The notes below the pieces were generated by a model. That model was given only the letters and a program-made list of their open reading frames with translations. It had not been told where the DNA came from and did not search any database. A stretch of DNA of 64,000 nt. Source: Catonia carolina (lineage: Eukaryota; Arthropoda; Insecta; Hemiptera; Achilidae). The stretch spans positions 31,248,893 to 31,312,892 of the forward strand of contig JAQMRL010000006.1 in the NCBI GenBank assembly GCA_035578175.1. Reading direction: 5' to 3'. The translations under genes were made by a program, and so were the position numbers. Positions 1 through 11,614 of the stretch are shown here, piece by piece. Each line of letters starts with the position of its first letter. Positions within the stretch are counted from its first letter, which is position 1.

Positions 1-14
1 AACGTAAAAGAAAA

Positions 15-118
15 TCGTGTGAGTGTTTCACACCAAAACAACATAAAATAGTTTCTTTTCGGAAAAATCGACATGAAAACAATACTTTCTATCCCTACAA
101 TATTGATATAGGGCAAAA
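15..118. mobile_element. TGH remnant at window edge
   Basis: Two pieces of the TGH family lie close together. Bases 16-34 resemble the reversed 5' hairpin (GTGTGAGTGTTTCACACC). Bases 57-115 match the 3' end region (AATCGACATGAAAACAATAC followed by a decayed hairpin). The body is missing, so this is a deleted, diverged copy. Confidence 0.5.
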
Positions 119-1264
119 ATATTGATATACGGATAGAATATTGATAAAATCAAAAATTAAAACAGGTACCGATATAGCATGTAATAATTAGAACTAGACA
201 ATAATAAAAAGAGAAAAATATTTATATATTATAATTTTTTTGGCTAGTGGAAGATATGAGTATCCATTATGGTACGTATATTGATTTTCGAAGATATCGT
301 GCTGTATCTTTGTAAATATTACATTAAGTATGCGAAGAAAAATATTACAATTTATTAAGGAAAAAAAATTAAATTTTTTTACAATTTAAAGGTTATATTA
401 TAAAAAAATGACGGGTTTTTCCACGAAGAATATTTTATTAGGCGTATTCAAAAAATGAAGTTAATAAAATTGTACGTAGGCTAACACATAAATAAAAACT
501 GTGCTCCGTTTTTATTAGAATTTTAGTGACAGACATGATCGTGCAGGTTTGCAACTCGTGATGCGCGCGCAATCAGACAAAATGACAAATCTGCAACGCA
601 ACAATCTATCCCTACATAATCGTGTTTAAACTGAAGTAGTTAAATTTTCTACGCGGCACGGGTTAGTTAGTTTATTTAGTACCGGAGAACTTTTGGTTTT
701 TTACCACTTTGGTTTTTGTTTTATTAAAGTGTTTGTGTATATTTAATGAACTGGAATTATGTTTTTCTTAAATGAACATTATTCGATTGAAAACAGGTTA
801 GTTCTATCTTTTAAACAAATTTAATTATTTTAATGTCAGGCTTTCTTTAGTAATTCATTTATCTTATTAAAATTTTGGGTCGTTTTGGTTATTACCATTC
901 CCCGCATAATTTTCCCATTTTATGAATATTTCGTATGCAATCTTACAATATTTTTAACGGGAAAAATATTTTAAAAAATCCTACACCCATATTTTTAACC
1001 TCATTTTTAACCTGTGACTGTTTCACTCCGGATTTTTATCGTTAACAATACTGTAAGAATACCTACACACGAAATATTCACAAAATGTGAAAAATTATGC
1101 TGAGAGGGGGATAACAGAAAAGTCCAATCCAAAATTTTTATATGCCGCAGGTAGTTATAAAAGCATATTAATAAAAACAGCATTAGGTAAGTATAGACTA
1201 TACCCAAAAAGAAATTGATTTGATGAACTTGACTTGGTTACTCTCAGACAGTTATCTATATATT
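119..1264. other. AT-rich stretch, nothing recognised
   Basis: I see no transposon ends, tRNA-like boxes or protein-coding signal here. Short reading frames look like chance. Confidence 0.5.
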
Positions 1265-1981
1265 AAACTAGGCTCTGTAGAGAAAAATGCTATAAATAGA
1301 AGTTGTAGATCTTTTAATTTCCTATAAATGTGATTATACACTTTTGTCGGAAAATGCATACTAAGGCTGAAATCTTAAAAAAATAGATTTTTTACACGTT
1401 TTCGTGAGAAAAATCAGGAAATCGCTAATTACCGCTAAGCATTATACAAAAAAATGTTTGAACTAAATGTTGTAGGATTTTGAATTGTCTACAATTTTTA
1501 TTTTATACATTTTGCGTTAAAATGCATATTAAAGCCGTAATCTTAAAAAAACAACTTTTTTACGAGAAAACAACCTCTTCAAGAATTTCAGCAGACATGG
1601 CGCCTACCCTATCTTGTAGAACATAAAAAATGTAGTAGTAAATGAGGCGATTTTTAAAAAGGAGCCGTTTTTGAGAAAATTGCAAAAAAGTGAAAAATGA
1701 CACGAATAAACTACTACTTCCGGTTGACTGATTTTGATGAAAATGTTTGTGCCGAATCCTCTAGTGACATCTAATTTAAGTTTTAAGTTTCAAGTTCGTA
1801 CAATGTTTCGTTCTTGAGATATTTTGTTCACACACACACACACACACACACCAATCGCTAAAAACATGTTTTTTGGGTTCATGGGGTCTGAAACCGTGTA
1901 GAACCGGTGAAAACTCGATTTCGAAAAATTAACTTGAAACCAATACTTTCCTACCTATTCATATAGGCAAGAGAAAGTAAA
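1265..1981 (+). mobile_element. TGH element, 5'-truncated copy
   Basis: The copy begins inside the family body at ACTAGGCTCTGTAG and runs to the 3' end CATATAGGCAAGAGAAAGTA. The 5' hairpin and first subterminal repeat are absent. The (CA)n tract is short (about 1829-1851). Many substitutions relative to the copy at 24980-25924 suggest an older insertion. It abuts an E-family segment that begins at about 1984. Confidence 0.85.
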
Positions 1982-1983
1982 AA

Positions 1984-2456
1984 TTAGCTATTATTGGAGT
2001 TAACACCCTTTGCCTCTATGGCACAGATACATTGTTAGGAAAGTACAAAAAATATTTTTTGAAATTATAATTGAAAATCATATTTTTTGCCTATTTAAGT
2101 TGACAATAAATATTCAAATATGTGTTTTTACTGTAACATTAACTCAGTTGGCTACATTGCATACCTATATGGTACAAAATATTGTCCAGAAATGTCAATA
2201 AAATCCGTTCACAGTTGACTGAGAAAATGTTCCTTATGTGTCAAAAAATGCTATTTGCGGGAAACAAGAAAAAACTAGAAGATAACACAATATAAATACT
2301 GTAAAATAGTTACCTCTAATACATTCCAGCATCATAATCTGGAAATTTCTCATCTATTACATTCACAGCTGGTCTAATGCCAATGTAAAGTTTGAAAACA
2401 AAAGAAAATAGGAAATTATTGTTTCTCATTCAAATAACATGTGTTTATGCAAACTA
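1984..2456 (-). mobile_element. TTAA-family E, left segment of an interrupted copy
   Basis: This stretch aligns in reverse with 49912-50300, the E element that carries TTAA duplications. Shared blocks include GAGAAAATGTTCCTTATG at 2221-2238 and the GGGAAAC block near 2258. The right end of the same copy lies at 4014-4202, beyond a nested element. The left terminus is not visible because a TGH copy ends immediately before it. Confidence 0.6.
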
Positions 2457-2588
2457 CAGTCCGTTTCACAAAAGAAAACACCTGTCTTTAAACAGCAATA
2501 TCTTTTGAACCGTTGTTTGTAAAAACAATTACGATAGACATAAAAAATAAACTTTGTTTTATTGTTGGTTATAGGATATACATTAACA

Positions 2589-2723
2589 TTTTTACTTTCT
2601 CTTGCCTATACGAATGTATAGGAAGGAAAGTATTGTTTTCATGTCGATTTTTCGAAATCGAGTTTTCACCGGATCTATACGTTTTCAAACCCCCTGAACC
2701 CAAAAACATGTTTTTACCGATTG

Positions 2724-2806
<83 letters not shown>

Positions 2807-2822
2807 CGTGTGTGTGTGTGTG

Positions 2823-2855
<33 letters not shown>

Positions 2856-2879
2856 GTGTGCGCGTGCGTGCGTGTGTAC

Positions 2880-2974
<95 letters not shown>

Positions 2975-3738
2975 CAGAATATCTCAAGAACGGAACATCG
3001 TACGAACTTGAAACTTGAAACTTAAGTTACATACCACTACCGGACCCGACACGAACATTTTCATCAAAATCGGTCAACCGGAAGTAGCAGTTTATTCGTG
3101 TAATTTTTCACTTTTTTGCGATTTTCTCAAAAACTGGTCCTACGATTTTTTTTTAAATCACCTGGTTTACTTATTTTTTTTATGCTCTACAAGATAGGGT
3201 AGGCGCCATGTTTGCTGAAATTCTTGGTGAAGCTGTTTTTACGTAAAAACATAGTTTTTTTAAGATTACGGCTTTATTATGCAATTAAGCGCAAAATTTT
3301 ATATAATAAAAGTTGTAGAGAATTAAAAATTCTACAACTTTTATTTCAAACATTTTTTTGTATAACGCTTAATTTAGCAGTAATTAGCAATTTTCTGTTT
3401 TTTTTTCACGAATACGTGTGAAAAATCGATTTGTTTAAGATTTCGGCCTTAGTATGCATTTTACGACAAAAAAGTATATAATTAATTTTATAGGAAATAA
3501 AAAGTTCTACAACTTTTATATAGAGAATTTTTCTCTACAGAGCCTAGTTTAGTGTGAAAGAGTGATTTTCCGTATTTTTAACCCAAACTGAGTTTGATTT
3601 TCATTCTGCCTCTTTCACTCATGATTAAAATTAGGTTATGTTTATTGAGGTTAGTTTTTATTTATTTCTAATGTTGCATTATACTGTTAATTATTTGCAT
3701 TGGAAAGAGAAAGTTGTGTGAGTGTTTCACACCAGATT
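2589..3738 (-). mobile_element. TGH element, full-length copy with long TG tract
   Basis: Both termini are present on the minus strand: the 5' hairpin end reads CACACCAGA at about 3736, and the 3' hairpin plus GGCAAGAGAAAGT lies at 2589-2625. The central tract (2727-2972) is the longest in the window. Internal hairpins such as AAAGTTGTAGA...TCTACAACTTT (about 3309-3343) are conserved. The copy splits family F, which itself splits family E. No protein is encoded; long frames over the tract are Val/Cys or Thr/His dipeptide artefacts. Confidence 0.9.
2727..2972. repeat. (TG)n microsatellite, about 246 bp
   Basis: This is an almost pure TG run with scattered GTGCG, GTATG and GCGCG interruptions. 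It is the variable central tract of the surrounding TGH element, not an independent locus. Confidence 0.97.
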
Positions 3739-4013
3739 TTTGAATATGTATAGTGCATTAAATATAACGAATTACGTATAAAAAGTACACTGTATTTAAC
3801 CATTTTTTAATAATACCCAACTTCAAGGTACTGTTACATTGTTCAAGCATAAATTAAAATGTATAGGGCTACAAAGTATTAGATATATGTTAATGTAAAC
3901 CTGTAACCAACTATAAAACATGCTTTAATTTTATGTATCCTAATTTTTTTTACGTACAACGGTTCAAAATAATTTATTGTTTAAACACAGGTTTTCTTTT
4001 GTAAATCTGACTA

Positions 4014-4202
4014 TAGTAACGTTTAGATAATAACGTAAGGGTTCAACATACTTTTAATTTTTTTTTTTTTTTTTTGGGAGGGTAATAACTGCAAAAATTC
4101 CCAACAAATTTTCCATCATTGGATGCAAAAAATTCTGAATTTTAATAATATGCAAAAAACCTGATATGTGAAAATTTTCAATTTTCTCCGTTCCAAGTAT
4201 CC
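4014..4202 (-). mobile_element. TTAA-family E, right segment
   Basis: Read on the minus strand from 4202, the start GGATACTTGGAACG parallels GGATACCCGGAACG of the copy at 49618. The ATTATTAAAAT, TGCATCCAA and TTGTTGGG blocks follow in the same order. TTAA stands immediately outside at 4203-4206. A run of about 18 T lies at 4057-4074. Confidence 0.6.
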
Positions 4203-4206
4203 TTAA

Positions 4207-5490
4207 CAATTTATCTGCAAAACATTTCTAAAATGATTCGTTTTCAAATCCCTTGCAAAATCATCTGTGATGTACAGGATATTATATTTGAATAAGGTAA
4301 TTTTTTAATAAAGAAAAATTCAATTGTAATAAATATTAAAGCAATAGATATAACGTAATATTTTTTATTACAACTCAAAAATAATTTTTATACATAAGTA
4401 CTGAATGAAATAAAATTTTAGAAGAGGATTGGGAAAACCAACTCAAGTTCATATTAAAATTTTAGTTAACTGGGTGAACTAGAGAAAATGTCATAACATT
4501 ATCATGAACAATCCTCAGACCTCGAATACGGGTATCATTATGAGAGACATTATTATAACAAAACTAGTAATAATAATGTCCATAGTCTAGTATTACTGAG
4601 AATATAAATTGCTAATGTGCTATGAAAACTTATTCTTAATTACACATCATAAAAACTTATGATTCCATCCCGTTTTATGAAAAACTAGATAAACCTGTGT
4701 TAAGCTTAATAAAATTCACATTAAAAAATGAAATAAATTTGGGTTATAACATTTTTCTAGGTACAGGTTGTTTCTGTATTGCTATTATTCTATTATTGTA
4801 ATACACCCGACCAAAATACAGTTAAGTCTGTAATATTTAATATTATTCTAAATTTTCACAAAAAATTAATTAAACTGAATTTTGGTTTTCAAAAACTGAC
4901 GATTAAAAAGAAGTCTTCAAAATTTATAACGTTTATATTGTCATTTTTTTTATAAAAATTTGTTCATAAAAGTTGTCTTCGTTTTTATAGGTAAAGAGCC
5001 TTTAGATTATAATTTTAATGGTGTTTCCTCTTTTAGATCTATTTTATAAATTGTGAATTACCTTTAAATGTATCTAAAGTTTTTGTAGCCCAAACTCTAA
5101 AAATGTTTTTGACCGTGGTGTTTTCTCCTTTCTTCCGCCCCTCCAGGGTTCTGTTTTGTTATTTTTTCTTGTAAGCCCTTGTAATTAATAATTAGTTGTC
5201 TAAAATTTATTCGGTTCAATATGTTTTCTAGTTTTTATTTTCCATTATATTTTCTAAATACTTTCAACCACGTAGTCTATAAGACACCGAAGGTCTATTG
5301 TTTAGAATCTTAAAAGTTGTAGATCGCTTGTCATTCATTCTAAACAGATGTCTGTAGAGCGGTGGTCTTGGGTTTCTAAAAAGTAAGGTTTAGTTTAAGA
5401 AGAGTGGATTTAAGAAGTAATGAAATAAAAATTGAATAACTTAAGTTTTTACTAACTTTATTCTAGACCCGTATAATCTTGCTTCTACGG
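4207..5490. other. AT-rich stretch, nothing recognised
   Basis: I find no repeat end, RNA gene or coding signal that I can support here. Confidence 0.5.
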
Positions 5491-5494
5491 TATT

Positions 5495-5793
5495 TTTAAC
5501 TACAAAAGCTGCTAAAAAATTGAAATTGTATCCGAATCGTGTACGATTAGTCCAAGAGCTTCAGCCTCCAAATTTAAATAAGCGATTGTTCTAGGGTAAA
5601 AAACATTCTGTTCGAAACAAGACCGGAAACGGCTAAAAATTGTACACAGCTCAAGGAAAATCAACTTACACTGCCGTATCTATATCCGTTGAGTAGGGCT
5701 ACCAACGTCGTGTCACAAAACAAGATTACCCTTTCTTAGAAAAAACTTTACTAGATATTAACAATTTGGTAACAGGACTAAAAAATCACTCTG
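5495..5793 (-). mobile_element. Family D chimeric MITE copy
   Basis: From its end at 5793 the minus strand reads CAGAGTGATTTTTTAGTCC, the D-family terminus. It then passes through about 200 bp of terminal sequence to a transposase start resembling Met-Phe-Phe-Thr-Leu-Glu-Gln. Directly after that the coding sense flips: on the plus strand, 5498-5589 reads a transposase helix-turn-helix segment (KAAKKLKLYPNRVRLVQEL). The same flip occurs in the copy at 13396-13770, so it pre-dates their spread. No TA is visible after 5793. Confidence 0.65.
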
Positions 5794-5795
5794 GA

Positions 5796-6021
5796 GTTCT
5801 TTCTTCCTATCTTCCTTTCAATGAATTATAATCTATATTTTTATAAGGGATAAAATTGTTCTCGAAAAATACCAATTTGTAAAAAAATTCCGTATCTTGA
5901 TATACAGCTTGTCGCTAAATAGACCTAAAATACTTTTATCGCCAACTGGATCTTTGGGAGAAAACGCATATTCGTATTATAATAATAAAGTATTATTATT
6001 TAATAATTAATAATAATACGT

Positions 6022-6065
<44 letters not shown>

Positions 6066-7329
6066 CAGAACGTAATATATATATATATAATTACAGAACG
6101 CAAGTTAGCACTATCAGTTCATACGCAGTGCAGCATACATGTACATAGTTGTAATCAGTACAAAACATAGTCTAGTATGATTAAAATCAAAATTAAGTTA
6201 CGTGAATTTACATTTTCTATTATATTATCCATATTTATTATTCCATAAAATTTTATGTTGAATTAAAAATTACTTCTTAATCTTGTAACAAGATTTTCCA
6301 TCTAGAATAATTATTTTTATTATAACACTTAAGCCTTGTTTCGTTCGATATGGCATGATAAATAATATAAAATAAACGTTCTTTAAACTTATGAAAATTA
6401 TTTATTTAAATAATTAATAATTTTATAAACCGTTATTAAACTTAGGTTAGTACTGATTACAATCGAGTTACTTAAAACAAAAACATAAAGCTTAAAACTA
6501 ATTTAACTAACAATAGCAATATTTTTACTTTTAACAATTACCTCTTACCTACAACCAAACTCAAAGTGTACACTACGTAGAACTTTTCTTAACGTACAAT
6601 GTATAAGTTTATTCACACTGATAGCACTTATACACACTATAAATGCACACTAATAGCACTATATGACAACTTTAACTGCCTGAATTCAACTGCGGCCGAC
6701 AAAAGGAACCAAAATCTTTTATAAAACTATAACTAAAATAGTTCATAAAAGGGTTTTAGGTCACTTTCTGTTAAAACCCGGAACTTGAAACTCAATCCTG
6801 GCCTTATTACTTTTTGTGTAGATTACGAATCCGAAAAGCATTTGTTGCTCTGTCTTGTAGTTTCTGATTTTAATTTCTTAACTTCCGATTTTGGGCCACT
6901 TTTAGTCAAAACGGTACTTCAAACCTAAATTAGACCCACTGACTTTTTGTGTAGACTACAAATCGCAAAACTGTTTGTTGCTATCTCTGTAGTTTCTGAC
7001 ATGTGAATGTGACGGACAGACAAAGGAAATTATAATACTAATTTTTAAAATCTCCACTAATAAGAACCGATTATTCTAAATGATACACACCATTCTATCC
7101 CTTCACATTTAGCTTGTCACAAAACAATACAATCATTTCATACAACACCAGGCTTCATCTTAAACATTTTTTAGCCTAATATTACAATATTAATCATCCC
7201 GTTCCTTGTAAACATGGCCTTAACTTGATAAACCCCAAATGATCATTTTCGGAATTCAGTTTTTAACTTAACTAGCACAAAATTAATTAACATTAACTAG
7301 CACCAAAATTACGCATATATTGTTCTCTT
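5796..7329. other. AT-rich stretch with a TA repeat only
   Basis: Apart from the TA microsatellite at 6022-6090 I see nothing recognisable here. Confidence 0.5.
6022..6090. repeat. (TA)n microsatellite
   Basis: Two TA runs are separated by ATTACAGAACGTAA, and a near copy of that spacer follows the second run. This suggests a small local duplication. Confidence 0.9.
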
Positions 7330-7332
7330 TTG

Positions 7333-7790
7333 AAACCTATTTGGACCTACGGATCCCAAATTTACGGTTAAACCAAACCCTCTAACTTGCAACGAATTCA
7401 AGCATTCCAGTCAAAAACATTACGCCTTATAGCAAATGCACCTCTTTACGTTAGCAACAAAACCTTACATACAGATTTAAAAACACCACTTGTACAAAAT
7501 TCCATTGAATACCTATACAAACGCTTTTACGACAAGTCACACGAACACGAGAACCCCTTGGTGCTTTCACTTTCCTCCGTCCATTTACCTGATAATCCTC
7601 CTAGACGCCTTTAAAGACGCTGGAGTAGAGACATGCTAATTTGATATACAAATTTCATTCTTGGGGAGGCACCAATGAGGGCCCTACCCCTCTCATGCCT
7701 ATCATGTCATTTACATTATTATGATAATCATCACATTTGCTTGTTGTAATATTTTACAGTTGTAAATAAAGAATTAAAGAGAAAAAAAAT
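7333..7790 (+). pseudogene. LINE remnant: Jockey-type ORF2 C-terminus and 3' UTR
   Basis: The frame from 7333 reads a C-terminal reverse-transcriptase tail: Lys-Pro-Ile-Trp-Thr-Tyr-Gly, then after one in-frame stop LQRIQAFQSKTLRLIANAP, the YVSNKTLHTDL motif and a final PPRRL. These are hallmarks of the end of Jockey-clade non-LTR retrotransposon ORF2 (family knowledge). All upstream catalytic domains are missing, the usual 5' truncation of such insertions. A 3' UTR follows, with AATAAA at about 7767 and an A-rich end at about 7781-7789. It is dead: it contains a stop and lacks the catalytic region. Confidence 0.85.
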
Positions 7791-7794
7791 TAAC

Positions 7795-8663
7795 TGTTAT
7801 TAGTTTAAATCACAATAAAAGTTTATGATATGATTTATCATTTAATTTCCAGTTCTGATTATGGAAACAGTTTTGAAATTAGGTATTAAATTTATATTAA
7901 CATCATAGGCTTAGTTATTTGATTTTGATATGAACCTTTTGTTCGTTATGGGTTCAGTAAATCAAAACAAAAACGAAAGGGTTAGGGAATGATTTCAGTA
8001 CGCTGGGTTTATTGTTTATGGAGTCATACATAATTCCATTTCCTCGTCTATCTCATAAAATTTAAAGGTACAAACGATCGTAATTATTTACCTCTACAAT
8101 AATACGATTGTATTTAAATAAACCCGATCATATTTTGGTTTAATTAGAGCACTAATTATTAATATAATAATCATTAAATTTTAATGGTTTTTAAATTCAT
8201 TCTTTGTTTTAATTTACTGCCACTAATTATTTTTATCATTTTGTAATTACCGTTATTAATATTCAGATTTCTTTTAATGTATTAATTAATACTTATTTCC
8301 GGTCAGTTAAGAAATTATTTTTATAATTACTTATCATTAATCTATGTATTAAATTTTACAAAAAACATTTCGCGCCGCTTTTTAATATTATTACAGTGTT
8401 AGAACGCTAAAAAACTCAAAAAAACGAAGAGTTGGGAAATCGGTTTTGATTTATTTGTCTAAGAACCGGATGTTTCCTACACCGTTCACCATTCGATACT
8501 GATAAAATTCGCTTGTTTTTCATATATCATTTATTGTCCTATCCCCTAAAAATTGGGTTTGTTAATCTTTGTCGCCTATTTATTACAGATGACCTTAAAT
8601 TTATATTTTTCGCTCAAGAATTTCAACGAAATCTGTTATAAATTTTGTTTAGTCAGATTTTCT
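7795..8663. other. AT-rich stretch, nothing recognised
   Basis: No supported feature was seen here. Confidence 0.5.
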
Positions 8664-9053
8664 GCTCATAACAGACAGGTGGAGTGTCAAACTATTTACG
8701 CTCAATCTGTTCTTTGCAGGGCTAAAATAAATAGTTCTGTTTCTTATCGTATGGTCATCCAATTGAATGACTGAATAATTTAAGAACAGAAGAGGTAGCG
8801 GTGTAAAATACACTAGTCAGAGTTATCTCCTCTGAAAGTAATGAATTTCATTATACAGCCAGACCTTGTGGTGAATGAAGTGAAAGTGTTATTTGCAGAG
8901 TGAAAAATATGTGCTTTTCAGAGGGCCCGGCAAACTGATAAGCGTACTTTTCCACTCAGTGAGAAAGACACAATGGTAAACCACCTCACTCCTCGTTTTA
9001 CTTAGTAAAACCTCTACAGGTTCAAACCAGCCTTTTGGCTGATGACCTAAACA
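8664..9053 (+). mobile_element. SB retroposon copy 1
   Basis: This is a 390-bp SB unit. It begins CATAACAGACAGGTGGAGTG and includes AAATAGTTCTGTTTCTTATC, CAGAGTTATCTCCTCTGAAA, GCACTCAGTGAG-type and AATGGTAAACCACC blocks. It ends GGCTGATGACCTAAACA. No protein frame is shared between copies. A box-B-like GGTTCAAACC lies about 35 bp before the end. Confidence 0.85.
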
Positions 9054-9699
9054 GTCAGATTTATCTATAATCTGTTTTTACCGCACAATAAATAGGTTTG
9101 GTAAAAAGCTAATTATCATAAAAGGTGTGTCCCTTTGGGAGATACCTTTCAGGATAAAATATACCGTTATATCTTAGGAAGATAAAAACTGCTCAAAAAT
9201 TATTAATATGCTGGACTATTTCTGCACATAGTGGTGAAAAATGTTGAAGGGCAGTGAGGGAAATAGAAAGGGAAAATAGAGGTATAAAGGGCAAAATGTA
9301 TATAAGAGTATATAGTTTTGTATTAAAAAGGGAAAAACAGATATATGGGATAGTGTGGCGGTGTGAATAAGTGAAAGAGAGAAGAAAAGAGTCAGAGGAA
9401 GGTGTTTAAGGAAAAGTAGTGGGTAAGGGAAGAAATAGAAAGAAAAAACAGGTAAGACAGTGAGGGAGAGTTAGTGGGAGAATGAGAGTGTGGAAGAGAA
9501 AGACTGTTGGATGTTTGCTCTAATTCAAGTTGAATTAATTTTTATATTATTTTATTTTAATATACATTTTTATAAAATCATTACAACAGTAACAAATTTT
9601 AAACTCTTAACGTACTCAGTTATGATTTAATGTCCATTTTTACGATCATGGACATTCCTTAGTACATCAGCAACAAATACGCGTACATATATAATTATG
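9054..9699. other. Polypurine-biased spacer
   Basis: Between about 9240 and 9510 the plus strand is strikingly rich in A and G (runs such as GGGAAGAAATAGAAAGAAAA). No coding or transposon signal was seen. The flanks are ordinary AT-rich DNA. Confidence 0.5.
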
Positions 9700-9701
9700 T
9701 A

Positions 9702-9882
9702 CGAGGTGTGGCTATTAAATAATGAGACTGACGTTGTAAAAACTTTTATTTTTATTTTATACAAAATCACTTATTGCCACCTTCAACATACACTCCTTCT
9801 CTATCCCTACAACGCTCCATGCGAATTTTCCATTGTTAGAAACAGTGCTGGAAGTCATCTTCTGTCAGCTCCTTCAGGGCTA
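9702..9882 (-). pseudogene. mariner transposase 3' end with terminal repeat
   Basis: A TA at 9700-9701 precedes CGAGGTGTGGCTATTAAATA, which resembles the terminal inverted repeat of mariner elements of the irritans group. On the minus strand, 9882 down to 9771 reads the transposase C-terminus: ALKELTEDDFQHCF, then a stop where the family usually has Glu, then QWKIRMERCRDREGVYVEG and a final stop. Only about 37 codons remain and the DNA-binding and DDD catalytic parts are gone. Beyond 9882, two copies of AGGGCTATTAAAGAA mark a rearranged edge. Confidence 0.85.
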
Positions 9883-10152
9883 TTAAAGAATTATAGGGCT
9901 ATTAAAGAAGTATTATATTATATAAAATAGACTATTAAAGAATTGTTTTGAACATAACATCACTTGTTTGTGAAATATTTTACCATATCCGGACTTTTGG
10001 GACACCCAGTATACAAAATACCCAATCCAAAGAATATATTAAAGGAAAATTAATTTCAAGAATCTGTGCGCAAACAGTATAGAATTAACAATTTTGCGGG
10101 TAAATGTAAATAGTATTAAAAGCACAATTAATATTGAGTAATAAATAAAGTA

Positions 10153-11009
10153 CAATGATCCCTTGGTATCCGCGGGTTTAGCATCCGCGGGTTTCGGTTA
10201 TCCGGGGACTTAGTCCGTGAGCCTAAAAACTTAAAATACATACGTATCTCACTTTGCGTACACCGTACTTTGTGGGAGGTGGGGAAGTCATACAATTCCG
10301 AAAACATGTGTCACCCTACGTGTTTGATTTTGCTTTCGTGTCATGTTGAGTCACACACTTGTATGGCGACGGCCGCCATGAGCCAAGCTAGATTTCCACG
10401 TACTGAATGTACTGAACGCGTTACCGGGTACCGGACCCCGCCAGTACAACCCCCACCCCCAACTACTATACGTACGCCCGGTGTCATACTGTCTTTTCTC
10501 CGTACGTTTTCCTCCATGTGTCAATCTATCTTCTTCGTACGTACGCATAGTTCTATGTTTGTTTGACGATCCTGAAACGAAGCCAAGCATTTCTTTACAC
10601 ACCATCAACGAGATCCTCAGGATGGCAACGCAGCTCGCTGATAACGTGTTGGAGACGGATCCCGTCATGGAAAGGGCCCTTTAATTCAAAAGAGGACTCC
10701 AGGAGCTGATGATACCATACGAAGAAGTCCGCAAGGAGTTTGAAAAGAAGAGGAAGCAAACAGCCATAACTAACTACTTTAAAGCAACTTCAAATTTTTA
10801 TGCGTACAGTACTGTATTTATTAAATATTCATACATTATAATAATGGTAAAATGTTCTTAAAACTATTAAACAGTTAAAACGACTACAGGACTTTTCCTT
10901 TAGAACCTAACCCCCATCTTTTCGTTCAAATAAGGTATCATTATCCGCGGTTTTACGAACCGCGGTAACTCTCCGAAACGTAACCCCCGCGGATACCGAG
11001 GGATTACTG
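10153..11009 (+). mobile_element. Tigger/pogo-like deletion derivative
   Basis: The ends are inverted repeats: CAATGATCCCTTGGTATCCG on the left and, reversed, CAGTAATCCCTCGGTATCCG on the right. TA lies directly outside both (10151-10152 and 11010-11011). Subterminal CCGCGG motifs recur as in Tigger elements. At 857 bp it is far shorter than an autonomous Tigger (about 2.5 kb). It keeps only the end of the transposase, so it could only move with enzyme supplied elsewhere. Its GC content is higher than its surroundings. Confidence 0.85.
10562..10861 (+). pseudogene. Tigger/pogo transposase C-terminal remnant
   Basis: The frame runs from FDDPETKPSISLHTINEIL through an in-frame stop at 10682-10684. 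It then continues as FKRGLQELMIPYEEV and ends in a KKRKQTAITNYFK tail. A basic tail of the form (R/K)QxxITxYF is typical of the C-terminus of Tigger transposases (family knowledge). The CENP-B-like DNA-binding domain and the DDD catalytic core are absent, deleted between the left terminal repeat and this segment. Other long frames on both strands here are overlaps without homology. Confidence 0.75.
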
Positions 11010-11011
11010 TA

Positions 11012-11613
11012 GTTCTTAATTTTTGTTAATAAAATGATCTCAACTGCTTAGCAAATGATTTCATGTTTGGTTTGAGAATTATAAGTTATTTAAAGTCCAT
11101 TAGATGCAAAATATATAAATTTATTAGCATACTAAATTCCCCTTTGCACCTCTCTTAATAATGACCATACTATACAGCTTCAGGGATTTCCGTGTAACTC
11201 CCTAGGGAACTATCTACCTAACATACGGTTAATTGTAGAGTCTGTAGTCTACAGATAGTGGAATTTGTACGTGTTGGCATTTTGGCTTATTTGTAACTAT
11301 TGTAAAAGATAAACGTTGTTTTTATAAACTAAACAAGAAATAATCTTAACAGAAATATTATGTTTAAAAATTTGTACTTTTAAAAAATATTGTAATTGAG
11401 TGATAGCTACAAGGCGATTCGTAATATATATTTTTTAGGTTATGTAAAAGTGTTTTAAAAAAATTAAAAAAAAATTTATGGTTAATTAAATTAAGTGCCA
11501 ATAAATAATTGTTAAAAGTTTAAGGATTGTAGCGGTCTTTATTTATCTCAGGGCCTAACTAAATGTACTTAATATGTACTTACCTTACTAAGTGTAGATA
11601 AACTTTATCTTTC
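11012..11613. other. AT-rich stretch, nothing recognised
   Basis: No supported feature was seen between the Tigger-like element and the LINE tail. Confidence 0.5.
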
Positions 11614-11614
11614 A

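Larger units (their letters stand above)
2457..4013. mobile_element. Family F: inverted-repeat element nested in E
   Basis: The segments 2457-2526 and 3946-4013 are imperfect inverted repeats of about 70 bp. Both carry ACAAAAGAAAAC, a TTTAAACA block and TTTTGAACCGTTGT in opposite orientation. TA dinucleotides flank both ends (2455-2456, 4014-4015), consistent with a TA target. Without the TGH copy inside it, the element would be about 410 bp. No coding sequence is visible, so it looks like a nonautonomous DNA transposon. It sits inside the E copy, whose two halves match the uninterrupted E copy at 49618-50347. Confidence 0.55.

Noticed and set aside
2513..3025. 170-codon frame and overlapping Val/Cys and Thr/His frames
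   Set aside because: They are translations of the TG/CA tract of a TGH element and have no coding meaning.
8664..9053. SB as a classical tRNA SINE
   Set aside because: The box-B-like GGTTCAAACC is near the 3' end and no box A lies upstream at proper spacing, so a Pol III head is unsupported.
9975..10012. Transposon end CCGGACTTTTGGGACACCC
   Set aside because: It resembles a transposon terminus, but I found no inverted partner or coding remnant nearby.
10351..10668. 105-codon minus-strand ORF
   Set aside because: It lies antisense to the Tigger-like element interior and has no motif; the plus strand carries the transposase remnant.
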